From CBDBZL01 sp965213545 (GTDB lineage: Bacteria > Pseudomonadota > Alphaproteobacteria > Sphingomonadales > Sphingomonadaceae), in contig CBDBZL010000002.1 of the NCBI GenBank assembly GCA_965213545.1, forward strand, positions 434,001 to 498,000: DNA of 64,000 nucleotides. The letters run 5' to 3'. Both the position numbers and the translations under genes were made by a program. The notes under the pieces were generated by a model, which saw nothing but the letters and a program-made list of their open reading frames with translations, ran no database searches and was not told the DNA's origin. Positions within the stretch are counted from its first letter, which is position 1, and every line of letters begins with the position of its first letter. Positions 50,014 to 60,500 of the stretch are shown in pieces.

Positions 50014-52107
50014 TCAGGTGCCTTGCGTCCATAATAGCAGCGCCGCGGCATGAGCCTCGAGCCGATAGCTGTTCTCAACCTGCTCCTCATCCGCCTCGGG
50101 GCGCGCGCTGTCGATCAGCACTGTGCGCGGCACGGCGGGCGGGGGAAGCGCGAAGGTGAGCGGGTCCTCGCTGGCGTTCACCAGCAGGCTAAGCGTCTCG
50201 ATCGAACCATCATCCAGGCGCTGCGAGCGGCGCATGAGCAGCGCGCGGCCCTCTGCATTGCTCCAGTCCCCGCCCGACAGGTTGGCCCCCCGCTCATCGA
50301 ACCACTCGATATCGGGCACCCCGGGCGCGGTCTCATGATTGCCGTGCAAGAAGCGGGCGCTGCGCAGCACCGGGTAGCGCTGCCGAAGCCCGGTCAGCCG
50401 AGCGACGAAGCGGGTCATCGCCTCGCCGTCGGGCGCGCGCGCCTGCTCCCAATCGAACCAGTTGAGCTCGTTGTCCTGGCAATAGGCGTTGTTGTTGCCG
50501 TACTGGGTTCGGCCGAACTCATCGCCCCCCAGGATCATCGGCGTACCCAGCGAACATAAGAGGGTAACCAGCATCGAACGCGCAACCAGCGAACGGCGCG
50601 CCTCGATCTCGCCATCCTCGCTCGGGCCTTCATGTCCCCAGTTGCGCGAATAATTGTGGCTGTGTCCGTCAGCATTGCCTTCCTTGTTCGCCTCGTTGTG
50701 GCGCTGCTCGAACGAAACCACGTCACGCAACGTGTAGCCGTCATGGCTGGTGAGAAAGTTGACCGACGACCACGGTCGACGGGCGCGTGCGTCGAACAGG
50801 TCCGCAGACCCTGCGACCCGCGCGGCGAGTTCGGGGCGCTGGCCGGGATCGCCGCGCCAGTAGCGGCGCACCGTATCGCGGTACTTGTCGTTCCATTCGG
50901 CAAACCCGGGCGGATGATTGCCCAGCTGATAGCCGCCCGGGCCGATGTCCCAGGGCTCGGAAATGAGCTTGAGCCCGCTTAGCACCGGGTCCTGACGAAT
51001 GGCGGCGAAGAACGGGGCGTTGGCCGCAAAACCTGTATCCGAGCGTCCGAGCACGGTGCCCAGATCGAAGCGGAAGCCGTCGACATTGTAGCTCGTGGCC
51101 CAGTAACGCAGCGAATCCATCACCATCTGCACCACCCGGCTGCGCGAGAAATTGAGCGTGTTGCCGGTGCCGGTATCATTGACCAGGTAGCGCGCGTTCC
51201 CGGCCTGCAGACGGTAATAGGAGGCATTGTCGAGCCCGCGCCATGAGAGCGTGGGGCCGCGCTCGGAGCCTTCGGCGGTGTGGTTATAGACGACATCAAG
51301 AATGACCTCGATGCCCGCTGCGTGAAGCCGTCGGATGGCAATACGCAGCTCGTCCTCATCGCCATCAGCGGACATGTACGAACGCTGGGGAGCAAAGAAG
51401 GCAAGCGTGTTGTAGCCCCAGTAATTGCTCAAGCCCTTTTCCTGAAGGAAGCGGTCATTGGTGAACTCATGCACCGGAAGCAGCTCGAGCGCGGTGACGC
51501 CAAGCCGCTTGAGATGGGCGATGACGCTGGGATGCGCGAGCGCTGCGTAGCTGCCGCGCTCGGGCTGTGGCACGTCCTGCAACAGCTGGGTCAGGCCCTT
51601 GACATGCGCTTCGTAAATCACCGTCTGCGACCAGGGAATGTTCGGCCGGCCCTGCCCCGACCAGTCGAAACCATCCTGGGTCACCACGCTCTTGGGGATC
51701 GCCCGCGCGGAATCCCGCCGGTCGAAGGAGACATCGGCGCGCGGCGAACGGATATTGTAGGAATGGACCGCGTCGGTCCACAACAGCGGCCCCGACAGCT
51801 TGCGGGCATAGGGATCAATCATCAGCTTGTGCGGATTGAACCGGTGGCCTCTCTCCGGGTCCCACGCGCCGTGCGCACGGTAGCCGTAGAGCTGACCGGG
51901 CCGCGCGCCGGGAAGATAGCCGTGAAACACCTCGTCGGTCCATTCGGGCATATCGAAGCTGGCGATCTGTCGGCGCCCGTCGGGATCGAACAGGCACAGC
52001 TCGATGCGCTTTGCATGGGCGGAGAATACCGCGAAGTTCACCCCAAGCCCGTCGAAGGTGGCGCCAAGCGGATGCGCGGAGCCCTGCTCCAGCCTGGCAG
52101 CGATCAA
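50014..52107 (-). CDS. glgX: Glycogen debranching enzyme
   Basis: 697 residues. The start codon is TTG at 52107, overlapping the glgB stop (TTGA). GH13 isoamylase-type enzyme hydrolysing alpha-1,6 branches. An N-terminal CBM48 domain (GVNFAVFSAHAKRIELCLFD, about 20-100) is followed by the barrel with DVVYNHTAEGSE, GFRFDLGTVLGR (nucleophile), LISEPWDIGPGGYQLG (acid/base Glu) and FLTSHDGYTLRDVVS. It is full length. It frees linear chains from branched glucan for TreY/TreZ and MalQ. Confidence 0.97.
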   Translation of the reverse strand: MIAARLEQGSAHPLGATFDGLGVNFAVFSAHAKRIELCLFDPDGRRQIASFDMPEWTDEVFHGYLPGARPGQLYGYRAHGAWDPERGHRFNPHKLMIDPYARKLSGPLLWTDAVHSYNIRSPRADVSFDRRDSARAIPKSVVTQDGFDWSGQGRPNIPWSQTVIYEAHVKGLTQLLQDVPQPERGSYAALAHPSVIAHLKRLGVTALELLPVHEFTNDRFLQEKGLSNYWGYNTLAFFAPQRSYMSADGDEDELRIAIRRLHAAGIEVILDVVYNHTAEGSERGPTLSWRGLDNASYYRLQAGNARYLVNDTGTGNTLNFSRSRVVQMVMDSLRYWATSYNVDGFRFDLGTVLGRSDTGFAANAPFFAAIRQDPVLSGLKLISEPWDIGPGGYQLGNHPPGFAEWNDKYRDTVRRYWRGDPGQRPELAARVAGSADLFDARARRPWSSVNFLTSHDGYTLRDVVSFEQRHNEANKEGNADGHSHNYSRNWGHEGPSEDGEIEARRSLVARSMLVTLLCSLGTPMILGGDEFGRTQYGNNNAYCQDNELNWFDWEQARAPDGEAMTRFVARLTGLRQRYPVLRSARFLHGNHETAPGVPDIEWFDERGANLSGGDWSNAEGRALLMRRSQRLDDGSIETLSLLVNASEDPLTFALPPPAVPRTVLIDSARPEADEEQVENSYRLEAHAAALLLWTQGT

Positions 52108-54311
52108 GTGGCGGCTCCGGGCTTCAGCACGATCAGGCCAAGCGGGGGAATGGTGAGCGACAGCGCCGCCGGCCGGTTATGCATCGGCTCCTCCTGCGCG
52201 GTCAGCTCGCCCTGATTGCCGACATTGCCCCCGCCATAGATTTCGGCATCGGAATTGAGCACTTCGCGCCAGGGCCCGCTGATCGGCGCGCCGATGCGAT
52301 AATCATGGCGCGCATCAGGCGTCATGTTCAGCGCAATGATCAGCGGCGCATCCCCATCGCGTCCCGAGCGTTGCCAGACGAACGTGCTGCCCGCGCTGTC
52401 TCCACCCACGATCCAGTCGAAGCCTGTGTGATCGGTGTCGCGGGCATGGAGCGCACCCTCGGCCTGAAGCAGCCGGTTGAGGTCGCGCACCAGACGCTGG
52501 ACTCCGGCGTGCTTGGCATCCTCGAGCAGGTGCCAGGGCAACTGCGCATCGTGGTTCCACTCGGTCGGCATCGCGAACTCGCAGCCCATGAACAGCAGCT
52601 TCTTGCCCGGATGGGTCCACATGAACGCAAGATAGGCGCGCAGATTGGCGAACTTGCGCCATTCGTCGCCCGGCATCTTGCCGATCAGCGAGCCCTTGCC
52701 GTGCACCACTTCGTCATGGCTGATCGGCAGGACGAATTTCTCGGAAAAGGAATAGACCAAGCCGAAGGTCAGCTCGTCATGGTGCCAGGAGCGGTGCACC
52801 GGATCGCGCTCGGCATAGGCCAGCGTGTCGTGCATCCAGCCCATGTTCCACTTGTAGTCGAAGCCCAGTCCGCCCCGGTCGACCGGCGCGGTGACCCCGG
52901 GAAACGCAGTCGATTCCTCGGCCAGCGTGATCGCCCCCATGCCGTCCTCGGCCAGCCGGCGGTTGAGATCGCGCAGGAAGGCGATCGATTCCAGGTTCTC
53001 GCGCCCGCCATGGATATTGGGCACCCATTGACCCTCCTGGCGGCTGTAATCGCGATACAGCATCGAGGCCACCGCATCCACGCGCAGGCCATCGACATGG
53101 AACTCGCGCGCCCACCATAGCGCGCTCGAGAGCAGGAACCCGGCTACTTCCTTGCGGCCCAGATTGTAGATCAGCGTGTTCCAGTCCTGGTGGAACCCCT
53201 CACGCGGATCGGCATGCTCATACAGGTAAGTGCCATCGAAATTGGCGAGGCCATAAACATCGGTGGGGAAATGCGCCGGCACCCAGTCGAGGATGACGCC
53301 GATCCCCGCCCGGTGCGCCTCGTCGACGAACTTGGCGAAGCCCTCGGGCGTGCCGAAGCGGGCACTGGGTGCATATTGCGACAGCGGCTGATAGCCCCAC
53401 GAGCCTGCGAAGGGGTGCTCCATGATTGGCAGGAACTCGATATGGGTAAAGCCCATGTCGGCGACATAGGGGATGAGCCGTTCGGCCAGCGCGCGCCAGC
53501 CATAGGTGGCATCGGGCGAATCCGCCGGGCGCATCCACGATGAGGGGTGGACCTCGTAGATCGACATCGGCTGGTCCGCCCCTTGCGCGGCGCGGCGCTG
53601 CTCCATCCAGTCCTCGTCGGTCCAGGTAAAGTCCGGCTGCGCGGTCACGATGGAGCCGGTTGCCGGGGGCAGCTCGGTGCGCCGCGCCATCGGGTCGGCT
53701 TTCTGGAGCACCGTGCCATCGGCGCCCGCCACCTCGAACTTATAGCGCTCGCCCGGTCCTAGGCGGGGGATGAACAGCTCCCACACGCCCGCATCATGGC
53801 GCAGCCGCATGGGATGGCGTCGCCCGTCCCAGGAATTGAAATCGCCGACTACCGATACCCGCCGGGCGTTAGGTGCCCAGACCGAGAACAGGACGCCGTC
53901 CACGCCATCGATAACACGCGGCTGGGCGCCGAAATTGCGCCCCAGATCGCGGTGGCGTCCTTCCGAAAACAGGTGCAGGTCGAGCTCGCCCAGCAGCAGG
54001 CCGAAACTGTAGGGATCTTCGCTCTCATGCGTGCCGTCGGGCCATTCGACGCGCAGCCGATAGGCGGTTGCCTTGCCGAGCGGGGCAACGAACAGGCCAC
54101 TGCCAACCTCTTGCGCCCGGGCGATCTCCTTCCCGCTTGTGGCATTTACCAGCGTGACGGCCTTGGCGCCCGGCTGAAGCGTGCGCACCACCTTGTCCTC
54201 ACCGCTGCCATGCGGACCGAACACCGCGAACGGATCTGTCAGCCGGCCCTCGACCGCCTCGGCGGCCATGGTGAGCAATTCCGGGGCGAGATTGTTGGTC
54301 ATGAGGTTCAA
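52104..54311 (-). CDS. glgB: 1,4-alpha-glucan branching enzyme
   Basis: 735 residues if translation begins at the TTG (54311), which overlaps the treS stop as TTGA and has GGAG 8 bases upstream; an ATG 3 codons later is the alternative. GH13 enzyme that moves a chain to an alpha-1,6 position. Domains: an extra N-terminal module (about 1-110), CBM48 (GVLFSVWAPNARRVSVVGDFN), and the barrel with GLRVDAVASMLYRDYSR (nucleophile), LAEESTAFPGVTAPV (acid/base Glu) and ISHDEVVHGKGSLI. Full length. It branches the linear glucan made by GlgE. Confidence 0.97.
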   Translation of the reverse strand: MNLMTNNLAPELLTMAAEAVEGRLTDPFAVFGPHGSGEDKVVRTLQPGAKAVTLVNATSGKEIARAQEVGSGLFVAPLGKATAYRLRVEWPDGTHESEDPYSFGLLLGELDLHLFSEGRHRDLGRNFGAQPRVIDGVDGVLFSVWAPNARRVSVVGDFNSWDGRRHPMRLRHDAGVWELFIPRLGPGERYKFEVAGADGTVLQKADPMARRTELPPATGSIVTAQPDFTWTDEDWMEQRRAAQGADQPMSIYEVHPSSWMRPADSPDATYGWRALAERLIPYVADMGFTHIEFLPIMEHPFAGSWGYQPLSQYAPSARFGTPEGFAKFVDEAHRAGIGVILDWVPAHFPTDVYGLANFDGTYLYEHADPREGFHQDWNTLIYNLGRKEVAGFLLSSALWWAREFHVDGLRVDAVASMLYRDYSRQEGQWVPNIHGGRENLESIAFLRDLNRRLAEDGMGAITLAEESTAFPGVTAPVDRGGLGFDYKWNMGWMHDTLAYAERDPVHRSWHHDELTFGLVYSFSEKFVLPISHDEVVHGKGSLIGKMPGDEWRKFANLRAYLAFMWTHPGKKLLFMGCEFAMPTEWNHDAQLPWHLLEDAKHAGVQRLVRDLNRLLQAEGALHARDTDHTGFDWIVGGDSAGSTFVWQRSGRDGDAPLIIALNMTPDARHDYRIGAPISGPWREVLNSDAEIYGGGNVGNQGELTAQEEPMHNRPAALSLTIPPLGLIVLKPGAAT

Positions 54312-57300
54312 ATTTCGTCTCCGGAAAGGCGGTCGGCTGCAGCGGCAAGCCCGGCAAGCGGGATCGGCAGCCAGGACGGCCGGTTGGCGGCCTCGTAAGC
54401 AATTTCGTAGGCCGCCTTTTCCAGCTCGAACAGGTCGGTCAGCGGTTCGGAAAAGGCGGGCGCGGCATCACGATAGGCAGAGATAAAGGCACGCCGCGCC
54501 TCCTTCTCGAACCGGGTGAACAAGGTGGCGGCGCGCTCCTCTTCATTGGCGGACAGGGCCGGCAACTCGCGGCGCACCGCAGCCTCGGCATAACCGAAAC
54601 TGCGCAGGATGCCGGCGACATCGCGTAGCGGGAGGTCCTTCGCTCGGCGTTCCTCGACCGGCCTTGTAGGCTCCCCTTCGAAGTCGATGAAGATCACGTC
54701 GTCACCGGCGACCAGCAGCTGGCCCAGATGCAGGTCTCCATGAATGCGCGTGGCCTGCATTCCTTCTGCTTCGCCCGCAATGGCGGCGATCCGCCTGGCA
54801 AGCGCATCGCGCCGCGAGACGAGCGATGCGGCGGTAGCGGCGTCGGCATCGGCAAGCTCGGCGCGCCCAAGAATTGCAAGCGCCTTGTCGAGACCCGCGA
54901 TCACCCGCTCGCCCAGCGCCAGGCTCGCAGCCTTGTCGAGCGGCTCGGGCGCGAAGGCCTTGTCCTCGCTGGGCGAAGCAAGCAGGGCGTGCATTTCGGC
55001 GAGCCGCTGGCCCAGGCGCCCGGCGAACTGCTCGTAGCGCGGGACCGGGTTCGCCTCTTCTGGCAGCTCGCGTGTGTCGGTCGCGGCACGTTCCAGCGCA
55101 TCGATCGTCCAGCGCCAGCCATCGCCCTGATTGCGCACGAAACCTTGCGCCAGCATCAGGGTGTAGGAGGTGCCGTCCTCCTCGATCCGCCGCGCTTCGC
55201 CCAGGAATGCCGGTACGTTGGCATAGCCCTGCTTGCACAGGTAGCGCGTGACTTCCGCTTCGGGATGGATCCCGGGCTGAAGCCGGCGCAGCAGCTTCAC
55301 CACCGCCTGATCGCCCAGCACGATGGTGGAGTTGGATTGCTCGGCCGCCAGCCATTCGGGTTCGGCGTCCTCGGCCAGATCGAAGGTGCCCTCAGGCTCG
55401 AACACGATCCGGCTTGTGCCCGCAGTCAGTTCACGGGCATCGCGAAATGCACGGATGATCGCAGGCGGAAATTCCGCCGTGGCGAAACCATCGGTGAGCA
55501 GGCCCACATTGCGACCCCGGCGCGCGCGCGCCAAAGCAAGGTTGGGCGCGAAGGGTCCCTGGCTCTGGCCTTCCCAGGCAATCCCCAGCGGAAGCGCATA
55601 GGTGCCCGTCCCGCTCGCAGTCTCCACCTCGATCTCGGCCAACAGCAGGTCATCGGCAAGCGGCGCATGGCGGGCGAACCTTACCTTGACGATGGCCTCG
55701 TCCTTGGCCGCGAACCAGCGGCGCGCGGATACATAGTCGGGCAGGATGTCGCGCTCGAGCACGCGCGTGTTGTCGCCCTTGAGCACATCGGTCAGTTCCG
55801 GACGCAGCACGAAGGTGTGATGCTCGACATGGAGCGAAGGCGCGCTGGACGACCAGTCGGGGGCCTCGACATCGTCTGCCAGCCGGAACCAGTAGAAGCC
55901 ATAGGGCGGCAAGGTCAGCAGGAAGGGCAGCTGGCCGATCGCCGGGAACACCGTCTCGCCCGAAAGCTCCACCGGCACGCGGCCGTTGAAATCGCCCAGA
56001 TCGAGTTCGACCGCCTGCGCGGTGGCGGCAAGGTTGCCCACGCACAGGATGGCATCCTCCCCTCCGCTCCCGTCGGCGCCCTCGCGCAGATAGGCGAGCA
56101 CCTTGCGGTTGCGCGGCTTCAGGAAGCGCTGCGTGCCACGCCCGAACGCCCGGTATTCGCGGCGCACGGCGAGCATCCGCTTGGTCCAGTTCAGCAGCGA
56201 ATGCGAATCGCGCTCCTGCGATTCAACATTGACCACCTCGTAGCCGTAGAGCGGGTCCTGGATCGGCGGCAGCGCCAGCTGCGGCGGATCGGCGCGGCTG
56301 AACCCGCCGGCCCGGTCGGGCGACCATTGCATCGGCGTGCGCACGCCGTCGCGGTCGCCAAGGAAGATGTTGTCCCCCATGCCGATCTCGTCGCCGTAAT
56401 AGATGATCGGCGTGCCGGGCATGGAAAGCAGCAGCGCGTTCATCAGCTCGATCCGCCGCCGGTCACGGCCCATCAGCGGCGCCAGGCGGCGGCGGATGCC
56501 TAGGTTGATCCGCGCGCGCTTGTCGGCGGCATAGGTGTCCCACAGATAGTCGCGCTCGGCGTCGGTCACCATTTCGAGCGTCAGCTCGTCATGGTTGCGC
56601 AGGAATATCGCCCATTGCGACAGCTCGGGAATGTCGGGCGTCTGGCGCATGATGTCGGTGATCGGGAAGCGGTCTTCCTGCGCCACCGCCATGTACATGC
56701 GCGGCATCAGCGGGAAGTGGAACGCCATGTGGCATTCCTCGCCCTCCGGACCGAAATAGGCCTGCGTGTCCTCGGGCCACATATTGGCCTCGGCGATCAG
56801 CATCCGGTCGGGATAATGCCGGTCAAGGTCGGCGCGGATCTTCTGCAGGATGTCGTGCGTCTCGGGCAGGTTCTCGTTCGAGGTGCCCTCGCGCTCGATC
56901 AGATAGGGGATGGCGTCCAGCCGCAGCCCGTCCACTCCCATGTCGAGCCAGAAATGCATCACCTTGAGCACTTCTTCCAGCACCTTGGGGTTGTCGAAAT
57001 TGAGGTCGGGCTGGTGCGAATAGAACCGGTGCCAGAAATAGGCGCCCGCCTCATCGTCCCATGACCAGTTCGACTTTTCCGTGTCGCAGAAGATGATCCG
57101 TGTGCTGGCATATTTGCTGTCATCATCCGACCACACATAGAAATCGCGCTCGGGACTGCCGGGCGGCGCGCTGCGGGCCGATTGGAACCAGGGATGCTGG
57201 TCCGAGGTGTGGTTGATGACCAGCTCGGTAATGACCTTCAGCCCCCGCCGGTGCGCTTCCTCGACGAAGATGCGGAAATCATTGAGCGAACCATAGTCGG

Positions 57301-57565
57301 GGCTGACGTCGTAATATTCGGCGATGTCGTAGCCATCGTCGCGGCGCGGGCTGGGATAGAACGGCAGCAGCCAGATCGCGGTAACCCCCAGGTCGGCGAC
57401 ATGGTCGAGCTTTTGCATCAGACCGGCAAAGTCGCCGATTCCGTCATTATTGCTGTCGAAGAAGCTCTTGACGTGGAGTTGGTAGATGACCGCGTCTTTG
57501 TACCATAGGACATCGTCGGCGGTACCGGACCGGACGGGCGCGGTGGAGGGGTCGGCCTCAGCCAT
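54308..57565 (-). CDS. treS: Trehalose synthase fused to maltokinase
   Basis: 1085 residues from ATG 57565 with GGAG 7 bases upstream; its start overlaps the glgE stop by 8 bases. The N-terminal part (about 1-550) is GH13 trehalose synthase, which interconverts maltose and trehalose: Asp217 in GLRLDAIPYL, Glu259 in IAEANMWPED and Asp326 in RNHDELTLE. The C-terminal part (about 590-1085) is maltokinase (Pep2/Mak), with HGDLHLGQLL at 942-951 and the DFG-like IDFEGEP at 959-965. It phosphorylates maltose to maltose-1-phosphate, the donor for GlgE. The fused architecture, known in several bacteria, channels trehalose into glucan. Confidence 0.96.
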   Translation of the reverse strand: MAEADPSTAPVRSGTADDVLWYKDAVIYQLHVKSFFDSNNDGIGDFAGLMQKLDHVADLGVTAIWLLPFYPSPRRDDGYDIAEYYDVSPDYGSLNDFRIFVEEAHRRGLKVITELVINHTSDQHPWFQSARSAPPGSPERDFYVWSDDDSKYASTRIIFCDTEKSNWSWDDEAGAYFWHRFYSHQPDLNFDNPKVLEEVLKVMHFWLDMGVDGLRLDAIPYLIEREGTSNENLPETHDILQKIRADLDRHYPDRMLIAEANMWPEDTQAYFGPEGEECHMAFHFPLMPRMYMAVAQEDRFPITDIMRQTPDIPELSQWAIFLRNHDELTLEMVTDAERDYLWDTYAADKRARINLGIRRRLAPLMGRDRRRIELMNALLLSMPGTPIIYYGDEIGMGDNIFLGDRDGVRTPMQWSPDRAGGFSRADPPQLALPPIQDPLYGYEVVNVESQERDSHSLLNWTKRMLAVRREYRAFGRGTQRFLKPRNRKVLAYLREGADGSGGEDAILCVGNLAATAQAVELDLGDFNGRVPVELSGETVFPAIGQLPFLLTLPPYGFYWFRLADDVEAPDWSSSAPSLHVEHHTFVLRPELTDVLKGDNTRVLERDILPDYVSARRWFAAKDEAIVKVRFARHAPLADDLLLAEIEVETASGTGTYALPLGIAWEGQSQGPFAPNLALARARRGRNVGLLTDGFATAEFPPAIIRAFRDARELTAGTSRIVFEPEGTFDLAEDAEPEWLAAEQSNSTIVLGDQAVVKLLRRLQPGIHPEAEVTRYLCKQGYANVPAFLGEARRIEEDGTSYTLMLAQGFVRNQGDGWRWTIDALERAATDTRELPEEANPVPRYEQFAGRLGQRLAEMHALLASPSEDKAFAPEPLDKAASLALGERVIAGLDKALAILGRAELADADAATAASLVSRRDALARRIAAIAGEAEGMQATRIHGDLHLGQLLVAGDDVIFIDFEGEPTRPVEERRAKDLPLRDVAGILRSFGYAEAAVRRELPALSANEEERAATLFTRFEKEARRAFISAYRDAAPAFSEPLTDLFELEKAAYEIAYEAANRPSWLPIPLAGLAAAADRLSGDEI

Positions 57566-60500
57566 GCGCAATCTCCGTCAGGCTGGCTTGCGGCGCCTCG
57601 ATCCGCCAGATGCGGTAGGGATCATCGGGCGTCAGGGTAAGCTGGTGTATCTTGCCCTGCCAGGTGAAGCGTTCGCCCGAGACCAGGTCCTCGGCCGCGA
57701 TGCTGGCATCATCGGGCAGGCCGAACTCCCACAAGGGCAGCTCGAAATCGCAGCCATGCGCTTCGTGCGGATCCATGTTGACCGCGATCAACACCATGTC
57801 ACCGCCGTCTGGAGCACGCTTGCCATAATAGATGATATTGTCGTCATAAGCCTGGTAGAATTTGGTGTTGAGATGGGTCTGAAGCGCGGGATGACCTCGG
57901 CGCAACCGGTTGAGCATGGTGATCTCGTCAACGATGTCCCCCGGTGCACGCCATTCGCGCGGTCGGACCTCGTATTTCTCGCTGTCGAGATATTCCTCCT
58001 TGCCCGGCAGCGGTGCCGCATCGCACAGCTCGAAGCCCGAATAGACCCCCCACAGCCCCGACAAGGTGGCTGCCAGCACCGCGCGGATACGGTGCGCGGC
58101 GCGGCCTCCGGTCTGCAGGAAAACCGGGTTGATGTCGGGCGTGTTGATGAAGAAATGCGGGCGGAAGAAGTCCTTGGGCGCGGTGGTGGTGAGCTCTTCG
58201 ATATAATCGACCAGCTCGGCCTTCTGGTTGCGCCAGGTGAAATAGGTGTAGCTTTGCGAATAGCCCACCTTGGCCAGCCGGTACATCACCTTGGGGCGGG
58301 TAAACGCCTCGGACAGGAAAATGACCTCGGGATGGCGCATGCGCACCTCGCGGATCATCCATTCCCAGAAAGGCAGCGGCTTGGTGTGCGGATTGTCGAC
58401 CCGGAAGGTCTTCACGCCTTCGCTCACCCACAACAGGATCACATCGCGCAAGGCCAGCCACAGACCGGGAACCGCGTCCGGGCCGTAGAAGTCGACATTG
58501 ACGATGTCCTGATACTTCTTGGGCGGATTCTCGGCATATTTCATCGAACCGTCGGGCCGCCAGGCAAACCAGCCGGGATGTTTCTTCAGCCAGGGATGAT
58601 CGGGCGAGCACTGGATGGCAAAGTCCAGCGCCAGTTCCAGGCCGTGCTCCTTGGCTGCAGCCACCAGGGCGCGGAAATCCTCGAACGTGCCCAGTTCGCG
58701 GTGCAGCGCGTCGTGCCCGCCATCCTCGCCGCCGATTGCATAGGGGCTGCCCGGATCGTCGGGACCCGGCGTCAGCGTGTTGTTAGGCCCCTTGCGGTTC
58801 TTGTTCCCGATCGGGTGGATGGGGGGGAAATAGAGCGTGTCGAAGCCCATCGCCTGCACGCGGGGTAGATGGTCGATCACGTCGCGCAAAGTGCCATGAC
58901 GACGCTTGTCGCCGGCGCGCGGGACAGGCGTCATCGAGCGCGGGAACAGCTCGTACCAGGCGGAGAACCGCGCCTCGATCCGCTCGGCATCGATCTGCTG
59001 CGCATGGCTTTTGGTCGCATGCGGGCGCGGATCGAGCGCGTCCATCACTTGCGCCAGGTTGGGCGATGCGAGAATGTCGGCGCATTCGGCATCTTCCTCC
59101 GATTGCTCGAGCCCGGCCAACGCCTCTTTCAAGACTGCCGCCTGCGCGCTGCCGGCACGTGCGAGCGCCCGCTCGAGAAAGGCCCGCCCCTCCAGGAAAT
59201 CCACCGGCGCGGCCACTCCCGCCACCACCTTCTTGACCAGTCCGTCGCGGAAATAGCCGAACCGATCATCCCACGCTTCGATCACGAACTCGTGCCGACC
59301 AAGCCGCTCCAGCTCGAAACTGGCGGACCACACGTCGTTGCCCTCTTCCAGCATCGGCACGCTGCGCCACTGCTCGTCGGTCTCGGCACGCCAGCGCAGT
59401 TCGGCACCAACCATCTCGTGCCCGTCGGTGTAGATGTCGCACGTCACATCGACCATATCGCCGACCACGCGCTTGACCGGGAACGGCCCACCGGCAACCG
59501 AAGGCTCCAGGTTCTCGATCACGATCCGGGGCGAGCGAGCCGCCGCTTCGGCACCGGCTGCACCCTTCTTGGCGCCGGGCGCACGGATAACCACCGGCTC
59601 AAAGGCTTCGGCCCGCAGAAATCGCGCCTCGTGCGGGGCGAATGGGGCGAAGGGAAGGCCCCCCCCGGTCAGCCGCTCGAATCGCTGCCATTTCTGCCCG
59701 GCCAGAAGGTGCGCGGGCATGGGAAGCGGATCGGCGCCGGTGTTGACCAGCAGCATCGCCGCACGCTCAGCCTCGCGCGGGCTGACGGCATCAAGCCTGA
59801 CAAAGGCGCTCAGCGGACAGCCTTGCGAAGCCAGCGGACGCATCGCCCCGCCAAGCCTGGCCGCCTCACCGGCAGCCTCGAGCAACGCGCCGGTATTCGA
59901 ACAGCGCTGGGCCATCGTGTCGGGAACGATAAGACCCGAAGCGCTGAAGCCCGCCGCCAGCAGCAGCGCGCGCGCCTGTTCGGGATCGCTCGCCTGGCCC
60001 GCCGCAGCTGCCGGTATCTCGGCGATAAGCGGCAGCGTGCCCGCCAGCCGGTCATGCTCGTCCGCCAGCCAGCGCGCCTTCATGTCCCACCACCCGAAGG
60101 ACGATAGCAGGGTGTCGATCCCCGCTTTGGCCAGCGCTGCGGCTTCTTCGCGTGTCGCGCCAGGCGCGCTGCCGATGAACAGGATATTGGGATGCGCACG
60201 CCGCACCTGTGCCAGCAGCCGGCCTACGAAGGGCGCCGCGCGCGGATCGAGCATGTCGAACACGAAACCGGCAAAGCCCGATCCGGCAAGCTGCGACAGC
60301 GCGCGAGCCAAGGCATCCTCGATCTCGGCTGGAACATCTTCCCGGCGGATACGCAACCGCGCCTCGCCGCTGGCCGGAGCCGGGCGACGCGGATCGATCA
60401 CCGAATGCTCGCCGGTCTCGCGCCGGATCGCAAAACTATCGGGATGACGCGCGACGAGTTCATCCTCGAGCGCGAACCGATCGAGCCGCAGCCGCAGAAG

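Noticed and set aside
54728..56503. Long plus-strand open frame opposite the treS::maltokinase gene
   Set aside because: Antisense frame without domains; the minus strand carries catalytic residues of two known enzyme families.
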